A program made the translations under genes and the position numbers. Shown here piece after piece: positions 24,001 to 35,500 of a DNA stretch of 64,000 nt. Origin of the DNA: Notospermus geniculatus (Eukaryota > Nemertea > Pilidiophora > Heteronemertea > Lineidae). Numbering within the stretch: the stretch's first letter is position 1; the number at the start of each line of letters is the position of its first letter. Location of the stretch: assembly GCA_002633025.1 (NCBI GenBank), contig NMRB01001724.1:9895-73894 (forward strand). Reading direction: 5' to 3'. Under the pieces are notes generated by a model. It was not told the origin of the DNA, made no database searches, and worked only from the letters and a program-made list of their open reading frames with translations.

Positions 24001-27000
24001 GATGATGACCTTAATTTAGCGATGACCCGGTTACTGAGGTCAAAATGTGTAGAAATTACTAATCTATGGGACTGATATTTGGTGTCCTTAATATAGAGGT
24101 GTCCTCCTGACTGAGGTGTTCACCAGGAGAGATTCCAGTTTTAATTGGAGAATCACTGCCTTATCAAGAGAGTGTTAAATTGTAACAGAGTGTCCTATAC
24201 AATAAGATTTTCCATTTTCAGAGAGCACCAATATTCTGTACAGCTAACACCAGATGCCACACAGTATTTATTCCGCTACCTGAATGGTGAAGACAATATG
24301 GTTTTGTTACAGATCTTCAATCAGCATATTCAGGTGAAAGGTATGTATACCGGTACTTCAAGAGTTATGTTTGGTTATTTCACATATCAAATATTTGAAT
24401 CAAAGAATTGAGCATCAAAGCCAACCTAATCTTTGTGTTGACAAAGCCGCACTGACGGAGTGGCTGGCTGATCCCAGTCTGTCAACTCCCAGTTGGATCT
24501 GCTTGGGCAGTAGTTGAGAGAGTGACTAATTACCTGGGTAGGTTTACGTCAAACGCATCGTACAACATAGAGAGCACGGTGTTAGTGGCAATGGCATCGG
24601 ACTTGTAACTGATATTCCATGTGTTGGCGCCCCCAGCAGACTTGCCACTTTGTATTCTCATCTGATCTGGAAGCATCCAGTGAGAGCTGATTGTGCTGCT
24701 ACCTGAGCTGCAGTGTCATGAGTACCTTGTGCCTTTGTAAGGGAAAGTAAAAGACCCCATTCAATTGAACTTGAGTAGGTTGAAAAGGCCTGTTCGATAC
24801 TTATCAGGACCAGTAATGCTTAGGCTTCGGCTTTGATGGAAAAAATCAGATACATGTATAACAACAAGAATCTCTCTTTGCTTTGACTACGACTCGTTTC
24901 TTGATCTTAATTCCAGATATCAACAACTGCCAAATAGATCTCCAAGAAGACGGCGACAAAAACAGCACATCTCAAACCTTGGGGAGTTCCACAACTGAAA
25001 ACAAGGTGTCGTCACTTACATCGCTGAAGAAGAGTATACACCGAGTTCTGAATGGACCGCCGTGCCTATCCTCGATCTGCTTTTACACGTTTATTAATAC
25101 ATTTCAGGGGTTCGTACTAAGATTTATATCCAGTTGAACCTTTTTATTAAGGATGAAGACACCTTTGGTGATGTCCTGAGGTGTCCTCAATATAGATGTC
25201 AGAATTAACAGATGTGATCATTTGGGGACTGAACTCTGCTGTCCTTAATTGATAGGTGTCCTCCTGGCAGAGGTGTCCGTTAAGGGAGGTTGTGCTGTAT
25301 TTTTCTCCAGATCAAATGATCACTAACGGTCTTTTCATGAAGTTAAAGTTAGGGCCGTATTCAAGAAGCTTAAGTGTGAGGTCGACCTTTAGCTATTGTT
25401 TGCAGTGTAGAATACAATAGCTAAAGGTCGACCTCACACTTAAGGAAGCTTCTTGAATACGGCCCTTAAAGCTTGTACAGCAATCACTGCGCCATCTGAC
25501 TCTGAGAAAAGTAGCAGGAGAACTGAAGTTCCAGAATTGCGTGTTTTGATGATTGTAAGCTCCGGCATTTTAACAACTTCTGTACTGATTCCTGGCGTAG
25601 CGGGATGGCACATAGTGACCAGATGGCCAAAAGTTTCATATTACAACAGGTGTCTTGGCAATGACGTTGTCATACTGCTTTAGCAGGACTAGGTATTCAA
25701 GCGAATCCATGCGAAAAAGCTCTGGCACTGAAATGGTTTATCCTTTCCTTTTCAGTTTATCATCATGTTCAATATCACCTGACAGGAAACTACTCTGTGG
25801 AGGATTTGAAGAATCTTGTATCAAACTCTGGAGTCTTACACCACAGCTGTTTGTATCACAGCCTTCTGCGGTGGACGTCTCAAAAATACACTTGGCCGGC
25901 GATTACTTGGAAGATGAAAGCCAAAAAAGGTTAAGTAAAACACCATCACGCATATTTTTCTAAGAAGAATTACTTAAAGCCTCACTGTATTGAATTTTAC
26001 GGTATTTTCAAAGTGTTAGGAGAGTGCAGGTAGAGGTCTCATAGCCTTGTGACGGTCCCCAAAATGCTTGCATGATACGCACTTCAAAAAATCAATGCTT
26101 AGTTTTTCGGCACGCATCGAAAAAACATAGTACATTTTACACTACACTAACGTCGAGGGACGTAAGCACTTTCTGAATTCAATACAGTGCGGCTTTAATC
26201 AAAGAATGCTGCCAGAATGGTGTAGTGGAAACATCTAGCGCCTGTCACCTCCGAGATCAATACACCGATTTCACATCTCACACAATCGCAGCGCCCCTGT
26301 TAGAATTTCGCTTGGGCACTTCCGTTTTCAACCTCACTACTAGGAGTAAGGCAAATGTTTCCTAGATCGAGGTTGAAAAACACGTGTTGGTTCCCGATAC
26401 CGCCACCAGGGATCCATCCCCTGGTGGTGGCATTGGGAACCAATGCGTGCAATTCAACCTCAATCCAGGAATTTTTTGCCCGTACTCCTGGTAGTGAGGT
26501 TGAAAACGGAAGTGGCCAAGCGAAATTCTACCAGGGGTGCTGCGGGATGTGAAATCGGTGTATTCCCAGTCAGACCCAGTATTCATATGTGATCGAGAGG
26601 GCGACTCTCTTTGATTGGACATGCCGATCTTGATTACACCTTTAAATAATTGTTGCCTTTGCTTTGTTTTTCAGTTATCATGAAGAAATAGTTGGGATGT
26701 CGGGTCACAATGGTGCTGTTTATAAGACGTGTTTTACCAGTGATAGTCGTTTTCTGTTGTCTTGTTCTGAGGATACAACAGGTTGGTGTCCCCTTTGTAT
26801 TGTCTCCTGTTTTATAGAGGACAAACCCCTCTGTGTCCTCAATAGAGAGGTGACCTACTAACAGATTGACCTACTAACAGATTGACCTATTTAGTAGATG
26901 AAGCTTTTAGTAGGTCACTTTAGAGAGGTGACCTACTAAGAGAGGTGGTGACCTACTCAGAGGTACCTAGCTACTCAGAGAGGTGACCTGCTCAGAGAGT

Positions 27001-28891
27001 GACCTACTAAGAGAGTGATCTACTAAGAGAGGTGACCTACTAGTTGAGGTGGCCCACTTAGCATAATGTAGCTCATGGTGTCTGTCTTGCAGCTGCAAAA
27101 AAATCAGTACAAGTCGTATGACCTTAAAATTTTGCATACCTATGGAGTGACTAGAAATGAGTAATCAATGAGGAGGGCGATATCCGACAGGTCGGCGCTG
27201 CGAGCGATGTGACCTGAGCGACGTCATTGACGTAATTTTAGGTGTTGACGTTGCGTCATGAGAAAATGGCCTGTACATTTTCTACAGGAATAATGAGACA
27301 AAACTTATGCGTTTATCGGTATCACATTGCGTCGTTTTAAGGGAAAAAGCAAATGAAGTTAGAGAAATTTTCATCTACTACAAGATGATGTAAATTTTTC
27401 TGTCGGGCTACCAAAAAAACGGGTTATTTTCATGCCAAAAGTAAATTGAAATAACGTAAAAAAGAAGAAATTTCGGTCACAACGCTCGCAGCGACGCCGT
27501 GTGGTGTTAGTTCAGCGCGGTCCTCATTAACGGCATTTTCATGTCAATTTCAGTCAGACTATGGAGCATGGATACGCACACAAATATCGTCAAATACTCC
27601 GGCCATAATTATCCCGTCTGGGATGTTGCAATAAGGTAGGTATTCAACATGAGCGAGCAATTAATCTTCCCTTGAAATATACTGGAAATCATGGGTAAAA
27701 TGCTGGAAGTCCTGGAATAAAATAATTCCCTTTGGAGTGTACATGAACAAACCCTTGGTTATGTTTCATTGAGGTGAACTCAGAAAATTTCCATGTTTTC
27801 TTTCTCAGTGATCTCGGGTGCTACTTTGCCAGCTGCTCTCAAGACAAGACAGTCCGGTTATGGTCAACAGATCGGGTGTTCCCTCTGAAAACATTGGTGG
27901 GGCATACTTTAGATGTTGATGTAAGTACTAGAACACTGCCCAATATGACAGTTGTGCCCTTGTCGTTGACTTGTCTACCAGTGTCAACGACACTTGTACA
28001 CAAGTCAACGACCAGGGAATAACTGTGTTCAAATACACTATAGATAGAGAAACCAAAGAAGTTATATCATTATTTTTCGTCCTTCTAAATGACATTGGGC
28101 GATGTCGTAGGAAAAGGCAGAAAATTTGAATCGTTTCCGGTGATGTTTTGAAACGTCATTCGGCATGTTGCACAAAATACCCTGCAATGTTTCAAAATGT
28201 CATTTGGCAGGGAACGTGTTGAATTAGAAATCTTTTTGAAGGTCATTTTCCACAATCATTTCAGTGTGTTCAATTCCATCCAAACGGTTCATATATTGCT
28301 TCCGGCGGCGGGGACAAGACTGTGAGATTATGGAATGTGCAAACTGGACGGACAGTCCGATTATTCCAAGGTCATCGTGCCAGTGTCATGGCGTTAGCAT
28401 TCTCACCAAACGGACGATATCTTGCCTCGGCTGGGGAGGATCGCAGGATTCGATTATGGGACTTGGCATCTGGTTCGCTTTTAAAGGAGTTAAAAGGACA
28501 CACGGATACGATTCATTGTTTGTGTTTTAATCAGGACAGCACGATGTTGGCGTCAGGGGGATTAGATTGTGTTCTACGGATATGGGACGTCAAAAAGGGT
28601 ATCAATAATAATGCATTATCAGGATCAGCAACTTCGTTATCAAGGTAAGGGAGAAATGTTAGCCATTTTGTCAAAAAGTCCCTGCTCTTTGAGCCAGAGG
28701 GTGGGGAAGGAAAAGTTGAAAAACCCCAGCACTCTAAGGGTTAAATATCTTCAAATGTCTTCTCTTTCAGTTCCGATTGTCACACATCATCTGAGCTTCT
28801 GGGGGCCTTTCCAACAAAGTCGACAACCGTTCAATTCATGGAGTACACCAAGAATAATCTGCTGCTTGCTGCCGGAGCGATACAGTCCTGA
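20633..28891 (+). CDS. TAF5L: TAF5L, WD40 subunit of SAGA/PCAF complexes
   Basis: Twelve coding exons: 20633-20701, 21193-21356, 23470-23588, 23725-23854, 24222-24340, 24917-25109, 25756-25929, 26675-26781, 27554-27635, 27809-27920, 28265-28644, 28771-28891. Joined they give 1,770 nt, 589 aa, the same length I recall for human TAF5L. The protein is a structural WD40 subunit of the SAGA/PCAF histone acetyltransferase complex in the nucleus. The N terminus ([20 protein letters not shown]) is LisH-like, then comes the TAF5 N-terminal domain (exons 3-5), then six WD40 repeats from about residue 255. Clear WD stretches are [33 protein letters not shown] and [12 protein letters not shown]. All donors are GT; the exon 6 donor is a weak GTTCGT but keeps the frame. 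Introns 2, 6, 7 and 8 carry the inverted-repeat and minisatellite elements listed separately. Confidence 0.96.
21059..21116. repeat. (TTAC)n microsatellite
   Basis: A run of CTTA units, interrupted once by CGCTATCA, followed by AGGCCTAGGCCTAG. It lies in TAF5L intron 1. Confidence 0.9.
21391..23325. mobile_element. 1.9-kb foldback transposon with tandem-repeat arms, in TAF5L intron 2
   Basis: The left end TATGGGCGGTTATTACCGCA (21391) is mirrored at 23306-23325 and again at 23120-23139. Each arm then has ACTGAGCAGAAAAGAT and CTTCAAGCAATTAAAT, followed by 4-6 tandem units of about 60 bp built on AAAAGGACACCAGRTGGCGACAACTAAGTTTA. The centre (about 21950-22620) is unique, with a short ACTATAAAACGAAGA repeat at 22295-22395. 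ACTGAG flanks both sides (21385-21390 and 23326-23331), a possible 6-bp target duplication. The right terminus is present twice (23045-23139 and 23232-23325) with about 90 bp between. This is the layout of a foldback element. No transposase frame is present. Confidence 0.85.
25352..25465. mobile_element. PIF/Harbinger-like MITE with TTA target duplication
   Basis: Near-perfect palindrome, ends GGGCCGTATTCAAGAAGC, with a short centre at about 25400. TTA flanks both ends (25349-25351, 25466-25468), the 3-bp target typical of PIF/Harbinger elements. A relative with changed ends is at 62973-63091. It lies in TAF5L intron 6. Confidence 0.8.
26259..26564. mobile_element. 305-bp foldback MITE
   Basis: Left end AATACACCGATTTCACATC and right end GATGTGAAATCGGTGTATT are inverted copies, and the two halves pair along most of their length around a centre near 26411 (GGGATCCATCCCC). 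A short A-box-like tRNA motif precedes it at 26218. It lies in TAF5L intron 7. Confidence 0.8.
26840..27052. repeat. Minisatellite built on GAGAGGTGACCTACTAA
   Basis: About ten degenerate units of 16-21 bp carrying GTGACCTACTAA or TTGACCTACTAACAGA. It lies in TAF5L intron 8, shortly before the inverted partner of the 18063 repeat. Confidence 0.85.
27170..27537 (-). mobile_element. Dispersed repeat, inverted partner of 18063-18410
   Basis: Reverse complement of the 18063-18410 repeat with scattered changes: CTACAGGAATAATGAGACAAAA, GTGTTGACGTTGCGTCATGAG and GTTAGTTCAGCGCGGTCCTCATTAA are mirrored there. It lies in TAF5L intron 8. Confidence 0.65.
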
Positions 28892-30215
28892 TCAACCTGA
28901 CGACTGCGATGACATCGAATGGCATGACAGGTGTCTCCGTTTGGTTGCAAACAATTCGTTGTGTTGCAGTAACTTATTGAATTTGTACAAATTGGAAATG
29001 TACTGGTACATTTAATGACTGCTGTGGTAAAGACACATTTTCTGTGTCGACACCTCAGGAATTATCATTACAACCAATTTTACATGTGCTCTTCTATTGT
29101 ATAAATTTATATATAAATATTTTTTCAAAAAAATATCCCAATGAGTTATGTCTTCAATTTGCTTTCACTTACTACTCATGCTTTTGTTGCTGTACAGTCC
29201 ACGCTCGTTATATCGCCCCAGACTTTCTCCGAGAATCACGGTTGAAGGCACAACAATACCCTCGCTATCCCGCCACTGGCGGTATACCGATGGTGTACTG
29301 TATGTCATAACCCCGATTTTCTTTCTGCTGAAGCAGACAATTATCATTTCTGTCCACCATTATCGTAAACCCACAGACATTCATTTCAGCTCTTCTATCA
29401 TTAGGCCATTACCCCTTTCTGCTATTATGACAACTGCCTGCATTTGCTGGATCAGGTCATATTGTCAATCCCTAACATTTTGTCAGACCACAGTTCTTGG
29501 CAGATGTCCACTGAGTGTACCGAGTCCATTGTCTGATATCCTGAAGTGTCCAGTATGATCATCAGTAGAGGTTAGTTTTGCTGGTGCTTTTAACATTATT
29601 GCTGTGTGTCATAGCCTCACTCGGCATCGCTCTCTACATGTAGTTTGCCCACATGAGGCCTGTGAGTATGGAAGCGATGCTAAGAGGACCTAATTCTTCA
29701 GGAAGAATTATAATGGAATTCAACTGCTGTCTCCTGTCTTAGAAAATGTACACGTATTATAAGAACTGAAAGCCAGGGAATAATTCTGCAGGAAAATTTT
29801 ATTTCTATGTATGTGTCATGTTGTGACAAGGCACAACCGTTCAACTGTATAAAACTTCTACAGCCAGCTGCAGATAACACACCGCTAAGAATGAGGGCAC
29901 GCAAAATCCTTCGCAGAAAGTTCATGATTGCCATGATCAACATGGTGCAGACTTTCAAAAGCACTACTTTGTACTACTAGATTACCCCTACTTGAAATGC
30001 TAGATTTCCAAGATTACCCCCACTTGAAATGCTAGATTTCCAAGATTACCCCTACTTGAAATGCTAGATTTCCAAGAAAGTCCAACACTTCCTCAGTACC
30101 AGTTGTAAATACTGCATTCCCAGTTCGAACTTTCAGTCTTTTCTTCAACAGGCAGCACATAAAAGAGTTTAAATTTTCATGACAAAAAAACGTATCCAGA
30201 AACAGCCGAAGGTCC
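28892..30215. other. Convergent 3' region between TAF5L and IQCC
   Basis: No coding exon seen. The TAF5L stop (28889-28891) and the IQCC stop (30216-30218) face each other. A roughly 31-bp unit (GATTACCCC.ACTTGAAATGC) is repeated three times at 29984-30078. Frames of up to 148 codons in the region have no recognisable product. Confidence 0.5.
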
Positions 30216-32526
30216 TCAAGCAACCTTCTCTTGCTCACCAAGCTTCTTCTTTAGCTTCAAGTACTGAAAATAGAGAGATAATATGTAAATGTAAAGAATA
30301 CTATACTTATACTATTGGGAGAATATGTTATGTTATGTGAGGGGTCACAAATAAAGGAGATACAAGTAAAGAATATGAAATAGAAATACTATTGGAAGAA
30401 TATAGAATGTGATTGTTTTTTACTGGGAGTCAGACATGCTAAATTTAGCCTCAGAACCGGCAACTGTGAAGTCTGAGAGTGGCACGTAGATGTCCTGGAC
30501 ATTGCTTAGAAAAGCAATACAAGAGAATTGGAGCATATCCCTGCCACTGCCTGTGTGGTGGGTGAGGGATCGTGCCTCTGTTACCTACATTTTTCCGACT
30601 GTCAATAGCCTGGTGAATCCACAGCAGTTCCAATGCCACATTTTCTCTGACCTTCTCCAGTGCCACAGGGTCGTTCGCATGGCGAAGAATCTCAGAATCT
30701 GCAAAGCAAAACTTCAGAAATTATAGAAGGAAGAGCAGAGGGCTTTACCCTCTATTTTAGCCCCCTGGACCTGGCTACTAGAGCCCCCTCCCCCCAGCCC
30801 AGGACCATATTGAAGGGTCAACTGCTGAGAGATTTGCATTAATGCAGACCATGGGCATGAAAAATGGTGGAGTGCCTCATACGAGTCTTTTCAGATTATT
30901 ATGAACCACAGCCTCTGTAGTGTTGCTTCAGTGTAGTGTAGTGTAGTGTTGCTTACTAGAAACATTTCAATTTGAGACGTCTTTACCTTCAGCTGACTGG
31001 ATACTGTCCCACATCGATGTACTGTCCCCAAAACTTTCACTGCAATAGACCTTTTGGTTCGTAATGTCAACACCAGGGGGCAGTCGACTGACCGTCGTCA
31101 GGTCGTGATGTGGTGTACTGTGAACCATGCTGGGAGCATTTCCTGGTAGTGTGTCATTGAAAATCACATCCTGCAAGTCGTGATGTTCCCTCCTATCTAA
31201 ATTCTCATCAGAAACGGCATCATCTTCATTTATCATTCCTGTTTGTTCTGTTGTCGTCACCTTCTCTTGACCCGCCTCATCATTATCAGACTCAACATCT
31301 CTGGATTCTGATGCAGCTGCAGCGACTCCTGACATTTTTTCCTCATCTTCAGAAACAATCTCGCTCGCACGAGGAGATGACGATACTAGCTTCCTACTGG
31401 AATCTTTTTCTTGCCCACCAATCCATCCTGAAACATGAGCAGCTGCACCATCGGATTCCGCAGGAGAATCTGACATTCCAGGCTCAGGTTTTCTGACCAG
31501 CCTGGAAACCTCTTGATCATCCAAACTTCTCATTTCATTTCTCATAGCACTAGCAGCTGAGAGTGAATGTTCAGAAAACTTCTGAGAATCACTAAGTTTT
31601 TGATTCGTGGCAGTGTCAGTCTCAGATGCCACACTGGAAGCATCTGTGATCTTATCACTATTGTTTTTCCCATCAGATATCTCTGATTGTTCTTTTCCCA
31701 TCTGCTTCTCACTGTCACTAAATTCATCACTCACAATACACAAACGATCCAATTCATGGTCTGTCTTTAAATTAATGGCGTTAATTGCCTGTGGCACTGG
31801 CTCATCTTTCTGTTTTGACTTCTTATGGAACTGAGGACGACATAATGTGGTACCAAGAAACTTGGCCTCCCAGCGAGAGCTCCCTTCAAGTTCTTGAAAC
31901 AACTCCAAGTAAATGTCTCTCAGCTTGTGGAAATGTCTTCTTGTAAGATATCCTCTAACTAAAGCCTGCAAAAGAATTCAAAAGTAATCATACAAAACTT
32001 CAATCAAAAAGAATAGATAGATACCGGTATACCAATAGATCAAGAGCAAGATACTGAGAGTCGGTATACCATACCACCGCCACAGCATAAACAAAAGCCG
32101 GGATTCGGGAAATTAGGCCGAGGCCTACAGGCCTATATTGTAAATTACGTGTTTTCTTTTTGTGTGCTAGCATAGCCCTCCAATGCCAGTGTAGGGCCAG
32201 AGGTCTTCATCTGTTTTTGGTAGCTTTGCCATTTGTATGGTACACACATACATACATACACGTGTACATTGTGGTGTGTATGTGGACTGCAGGTGTGATA
32301 GGTAGGCCTAAGCCTACCGGTAGAGAAAGAAGGCCCAGAGGCCTACCGTACAAAAGTGATAGTAGGCCCACAGACTGACACTGTAGATAGGAGTACACTC
32401 TGTAAAAATCTTGAACATATTCCCCTTTACCTGTAAACGTATGATTTTCATTTCATCCGTTGATGAATAAATGAAACTTGTAAAACTTTTGTCACAAAAT
32501 TCTGGATGTTTCATTTTCGCCGCCAT
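30216..32526 (-). CDS. IQCC: IQCC, IQ-motif protein C (complete copy)
   Basis: Four coding exons: 32431-32526, 30987-31965, 30589-30698, 30216-30263, giving 410 aa (human IQCC 466). IQCC is a poorly studied protein whose IQ motif should bind calmodulin. The IQ motif spans the exon 1/2 junction: LQ is the last pair of exon 1, and ALVRGYLTRRHF opens exon 2, giving the consensus xQxxxRGxxxR. The large exon 2 is acidic and Ser-rich with no domain. Exon 3 carries ALELLWIHQAIDSRKN, which matches human MELLWLQQAINSRKE, and exon 4 continues YLKLKKKL. The donor GTAGGT at 30588 fixes the frame. The start is the first ATG of the exon (MAAKMKHPEF), 61 bp from the divergent archease ATG. A second copy of exons 1-2 lies at 32983-34560. 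Confidence 0.92.
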
Positions 32527-32587
32527 GATGAACTTTCCAAATCTGAGCGATGTGATTGGTCAAAAGTGAGTGTCACATGATAAAAAC
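32527..32587. promoter_or_regulatory. 61-bp divergent promoter between IQCC and archease
   Basis: The two start codons (IQCC on minus, 32526; archease on plus, 32588) are 61 bp apart, so both 5' UTRs and the core promoter overlap. The stretch holds an inverted CCAAT box (GATTGG, 32554-32559) and an E-box-like CACATG (32574-32579). There is no TATA box, as usual for housekeeping bidirectional promoters. The same sequence, including both motifs, is kept upstream of the second IQCC copy at 34561-34617. Confidence 0.7.
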
Positions 32588-35500
32588 ATGTCAGCCCCCA
32601 TCATGCCTGGAAGTGATTTCGGTGTTGATCCGAATTCGCCACTAAAATACGAATGTAAGTACCTTACTTTTTCCCTGAGAAGCGTGTTTGTCTTTTAGAA
32701 TAAACTACAGAAATCATGTTGAACCATAGATAATCGTTTTCAATGGCCTACTCGCTGATTTTTGCTATTGTTGTTACCACGCACAGGTTCTTGTGGTTCG
32801 ATAGGCCATGGAGGTAGTATTGAGAAGGAGCGAGCACGGCCCTAATCGCTGTGACCACAATTCCACGCCCCCATTGTTTGCCTTTGTTCCCGCCTATTTC
32901 AGATTATTATGAACCACAGCCTCTGTAGTGTTGCTTCAGTGAATCACTTTACTAGAAACATTTCAATTTGAGACGTCTTTACCTTCAGCTGACTGGATAC
33001 TGTCCCACATCGATGTACTGTCCCCAAAACTTTCACTGCAATAGACCTTTTGGTTCGTAATGTCAACACCAGGGGGCAGTCGACTGACCGTCGTCAGGTC
33101 GTGATGTGGTGTACTGTGAACCATGATGGGAGCATTTCCTGGTAGTGTGTCATTGAAAATCACATCCTGCAAGTCGTGATGTTCCCTCCTATCTAAATTC
33201 TCATCAGAAACGGCATCATCTTCATTTATCATTCCCGTCTGTTCTGTTGTCGTCACCTTCTCTTGACCCACCTCATCATTATCAGACTCAACATCTCTGG
33301 ATTCTGATGCAGCTGCAGCATCTCCTGACCTTTCTTCCTCATCTTCAGAAACAATCTCACTCGCACGGGGAGATGACGGTTCCAGCTTCCTGATGGAATC
33401 TTTTTCTGCTCCACTCTTACTCCACCCTGAAACACCAGCAGCTGGACCTTCCACAGAAGAATCTGACATTCCAGGCTCAGGTTTTCTAACCAGCTTGGAA
33501 ACTTCTTGATCATCCAAACTTCTCATTTCATTTCTCATCGCAGCTGAGAGTGAATGTTCAGAAAACTTCTGAGAATCACTAAGTTTTTGATTCGTGCCAG
33601 TCTCAGATGCCACACTGGAAGCATCTGTGATCTTATTGTTTTTCCCATCAGATATCTCTGATAGTTCTTTTCCCGTCTGCTTCTCACTGTCACTAAATTC
33701 ATCACTCACAATAGATAAACGATCCAATTCATGGTCTGTTTTTAAATGAATGGCGCTAATTGCGTGTGGTACTGGCTCATCTTTCTGTTTTGACTTCTTA
33801 TGGAACTGAGGAAGACATAATGTGGTACCAAGAAACTTGGCCTCCCAGCGAGAACTCCCTTCAAGTTCTTGAAACAACTCCAAGTAAATGTCTCTCAGCT
33901 TGTGGAAATGTCTTCTTGTAAGATATCCTCTAACTAAAGCCTGCAAAAGAATTCAAACATAATCATACAAAACTTCAAAAAGAATAGATTGATGGACCTA
34001 CCGCGGTAGATCAAGAGCAAGACACTGACATACCACCGCCATAAAGCCAGGAAAGTGTTTTCTTTTTGTGTGCTAGCATAGCCCTCCAATGTAGGGCCAG
34101 GGGGTCTTCAATTCATCTGTTTTTGGTAGCTTTGCCATCCCGGCATTGGCGCACCTGCAATTTATCCCGGGTCCCTCACACTGCGGAAGGACACTGCGGA
34201 AGGATACCCACCACCTCCACAGTACCTGCTTATTCCGTTGAGTAAACAGGCTGCCTAAGCATTGCTAAGTGTGACAATCTGAGGGATAATGCAGTTGTTC
34301 CTTGCCATTTCTGTGGTACACACAATCACATACATACATACATACACGTGTAGGCCTACATGCGATGGTGTGTAGAGGTGTGAACAAAAGTGATAGTAGG
34401 CCCACAGACTGACACTGTAGATAGGAGTACACTCTGTAAAAATCTTGAACATATTCCCCTTTACCTGTAAACGTATGATTTTCATTTCATCCGTTGATGA
34501 ATAAATGAAACTTGTAAAACTTGTGTCACAAAATTCTGGATGTTTCATTTTCGCCGCCATGATGAACTTTCCAAATCTGAGCGATGTGATTGGTCAAAAG
34601 TGAGTGTCACATGATATTCCCTGAGAAGCGTGTTTGTCTTTTAGAATAAACTACAGAAATCATGTTGAACCATAGATAATCGTTTTCAATGGCCTACTCG
34701 CTGATTTTGTTACCACAGGTTCTTGTGGTTCGATAGGCTACTATATTATGCCATAGACTATGGGTCATATTCATGAAGCGGTTCTATCGTTAGAACTGTT
34801 TTAGTCCGGTTCCAACTGTACATGTGATGTACACTTGGAACCAGTCTAAGATGGTTTTAACGATAGAACCGCTTTATGAATATGACCCTATGGGTCGTAT
34901 TCATAAAGCGGTTCTATCTTTATTTAGAACCGTCTTAGGCCGGTTCCAGGTACAGTGGTTGACGATACTTGGAACCGGCCTAAGACGGTTCTAAAGATAG
35001 AACCGCTTTATGAATACGACCCTAAGCTACTAAGGGGACCACAGGTCCTTACACACTTCAGTGAGACCAGTGAAGTGACACCCTTCACTGAGACTCAGTG
35101 AAGTGTGTAACACCTCTGATCCCCTACCTAGTATAGTATCGAACCACAAGAACCGAGGTTACTGGTGCTGAAATAGTGAAAATGTGATTAGGCTAGGCCC
35201 ACTTTTGACAAGCACATATGCATGAGTCAAAGAATACAGACTGGTGAAGTATGGTGTCATGATATTGTTTCTCGTTTTATTTCAGATTGTGATCACACTG
35301 CTGATATGCAGTAAGTTTCATAGAAAAATCTAGTACCGGTTGGCCTACTACTACCCTGTTAGTCTGTTCTTGGAGGAATTCAATTCCTCCAAGGTCTGTT
35401 GTCCTCTGGGAAAAAATGGTCGATTTTGGCAAGGTAGCTGTCTACTGTGAGCTGATGAGAGGTAATAGACTCTCAATTGCAGATAACAGTATTATGTAAT

